A stretch of 8,024 nt of DNA from Porphyromonadaceae bacterium (lineage in GTDB: Bacteria > Bacteroidota > Bacteroidia > Bacteroidales > Tannerellaceae): contig DOZP01000047.1 in assembly GCA_003517945.1 (NCBI GenBank), positions 1 through 8,024 of the forward strand, given 5' to 3'. Position 1 is the first letter of the stretch. Each line of letters starts with the position of its first letter. Positions 7,035-8,024 of the stretch are shown piece by piece. Below the pieces are notes generated by a model that did no database searches, was not told where the DNA came from, and was given only the letters and a program-made list of their open reading frames with translations. A program made the position numbers and the translations under genes.

Positions 7035-8024
7035 TCAATTATTCTCCGGACGGAGCTTACGCACAACGGCTCCGGTACGCCACATTTCACTGTTACGCAA
7101 AGCGGCCAGTTCTTTATTCAGATTCTCACGATAATCGGGTTGAGAGTTTGAATCGATCGAACGTTGCGCTTCGTTTCCGCTTGCAACTTCGTTGTAAAGT
7201 TTTTCAAAAACAGGTTTTGTCGCATCATGGAACGGCCCCATCCAGTCAAGCGCGCCGCGCTGTGCCGTCGTCGAACAGTTGGCATACATCCAGTCCATCC
7301 CGTTCTCCGCGAACAAAGGCATCAGCGACTGCGTCAGTTCTTCTACCGTTTCGTTAAACGCTTCCGACGGAGAATGCCCGTTTTCACGCAACACTTCATA
7401 CTGCGCCGATAGAATACCCTGTATCGCTCCCATCAGCGTTCCGCGTTCGCCCGTCAGATCCGAATAAACTTCATTCCGGAAAGTCGTTTCGAACAGATAA
7501 CCCGAACCTACACCGATCCCTAAAGCGATCACACGTTCTTTCGCACGTCCCGTCGCATCCTGATAAATGGCATACGAAGAGTTCAGCCCGCGTCCCTGAA
7601 GGAACATACGGCGCAAAGATGTTCCCGACCCTTTGGGCGCTACCAGGATAACATCCACATCCGACGGCGGAACGATCTGTGTACGTTCTTTGTAAGTCAC
7701 TGCAAAACCGTGGGAAAAATACAACGCCTTACCTGCTGTAAGATGTTTTTTTACGACAGGCCACAATTCTATCTGTGCAGCATCAGACAATAAATACTGG
7801 ATAACGGTAGCGCGTTCGCATGCCTCTTCTATCTCGAACAACGTTTCGCCCGGCACCCAACCGTCTGCAATCGCTTTTTCCCAGGTTGCACCCTTACGCT
7901 GGCCTACGATGACATTGAATCCGTTATCACGAAGGTTCAATCCCTGACCGGGACCTTGCACACCGTATCCGATAATAGCGATTGTTTCATCTTTCATTAC
8001 CTCTCTTGCCTTTTCCAACGGAAA
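7035..8024 (-). CDS. ilvC: Ketol-acid reductoisomerase IlvC (5' end outside window)
   Basis: IlvC isomerises and reduces 2-acetolactate (or 2-aceto-2-hydroxybutyrate) with NAD(P)H to the dihydroxy acid precursor of valine and leucine (or isoleucine). I see 329 codons ending in TGA; Bacteroides homologues have about 347, so roughly 20 N-terminal codons are missing. The frame is open to the window edge and begins FPLEKAREV. The TTG at 8018 is therefore an internal leucine codon, not a start. Numbering from the first visible codon, the Rossmann loop is GYGVQGPGQ (19-27), SHG has H105, and PKGSG has K131. The metal ligands are D189 and E193 in SDLTGERG, with further acidic residues in SPSEAFNETVEE (218-229), and S251 in CSTTAQRGA. 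It is the short, class I-type domain arrangement. The VGQRKGAT loop (39-47) with R43 and K44 is compatible with NADPH, but cofactor choice is not certain. It supplies the valine branch from which LeuA draws 2-oxoisovalerate. Confidence 0.97.
   Translation of the reverse strand, partial: FPLEKAREVMKDETIAIIGYGVQGPGQGLNLRDNGFNVIVGQRKGATWEKAIADGWVPGETLFEIEEACERATVIQYLLSDAAQIELWPVVKKHLTAGKALYFSHGFAVTYKERTQIVPPSDVDVILVAPKGSGTSLRRMFLQGRGLNSSYAIYQDATGRAKERVIALGIGVGSGYLFETTFRNEVYSDLTGERGTLMGAIQGILSAQYEVLRENGHSPSEAFNETVEELTQSLMPLFAENGMDWMYANCSTTAQRGALDWMGPFHDATKPVFEKLYNEVASGNEAQRSIDSNSQPDYRENLNKELAALRNSEMWRTGAVVRKLRPENN

Noticed and set aside
1..8024. CRISPR arrays, insertion sequences, tRNA genes, phage or defence genes.
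   Set aside because: None seen; the window is filled by biosynthetic genes and one control region.

Overview
The window is part of a branched-chain amino acid biosynthesis locus, with every recognisable gene on the minus strand. The organism is most likely a member of the Bacteroidales (phylum Bacteroidota). The protein sequences look Bacteroides/Parabacteroides-like, the one clear promoter has the Bacteroidota form (TTTG, 19 bp, TAnnTTTG), several genes lack a Shine-Dalgarno sequence, and two LeuA-family enzymes sit in one leu cluster. I cannot name the genus.

In order of transcription (right to left): ilvC (ketol-acid reductoisomerase, first ~20 codons outside the window) ends at 7035 and is followed by a hairpin. 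A 391-bp control region (6644-7034) comes next, then leuA (6643-5150), leuC (5092-3698), leuD (3658-3050), a second LeuA-family synthase (2996-1488, citramalate or isopropylmalate synthase), mgsA (methylglyoxal synthase, 1483-1019) and leuB (1022 to beyond position 1). The three distal genes are tightly packed: a 4-nt gap separates the second synthase from mgsA, and mgsA and leuB overlap by ATGA.

The control region is the most interesting part. It carries a promoter, an unannotated 31-codon leader peptide with four consecutive leucine codons (TTG TTG CTC TTA) preceded by an isoleucine-rich stretch, and a perfect 13-bp stem with a T9 tract just upstream of leuA. This is the architecture of classical ribosome-mediated transcription attenuation. 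A second 14-codon ORF with three consecutive leucine codons lies between the terminator and leuA.

Together LeuA, LeuCD and LeuB convert 2-oxoisovalerate, made downstream of IlvC, to 2-oxoisocaproate, the precursor of leucine. If the second synthase makes citramalate, the same LeuCD and LeuB could make 2-oxobutyrate for isoleucine, which would fit the Ile plus Leu content of the leader. Methylglyoxal synthase is the one gene with no obvious place in this pathway.
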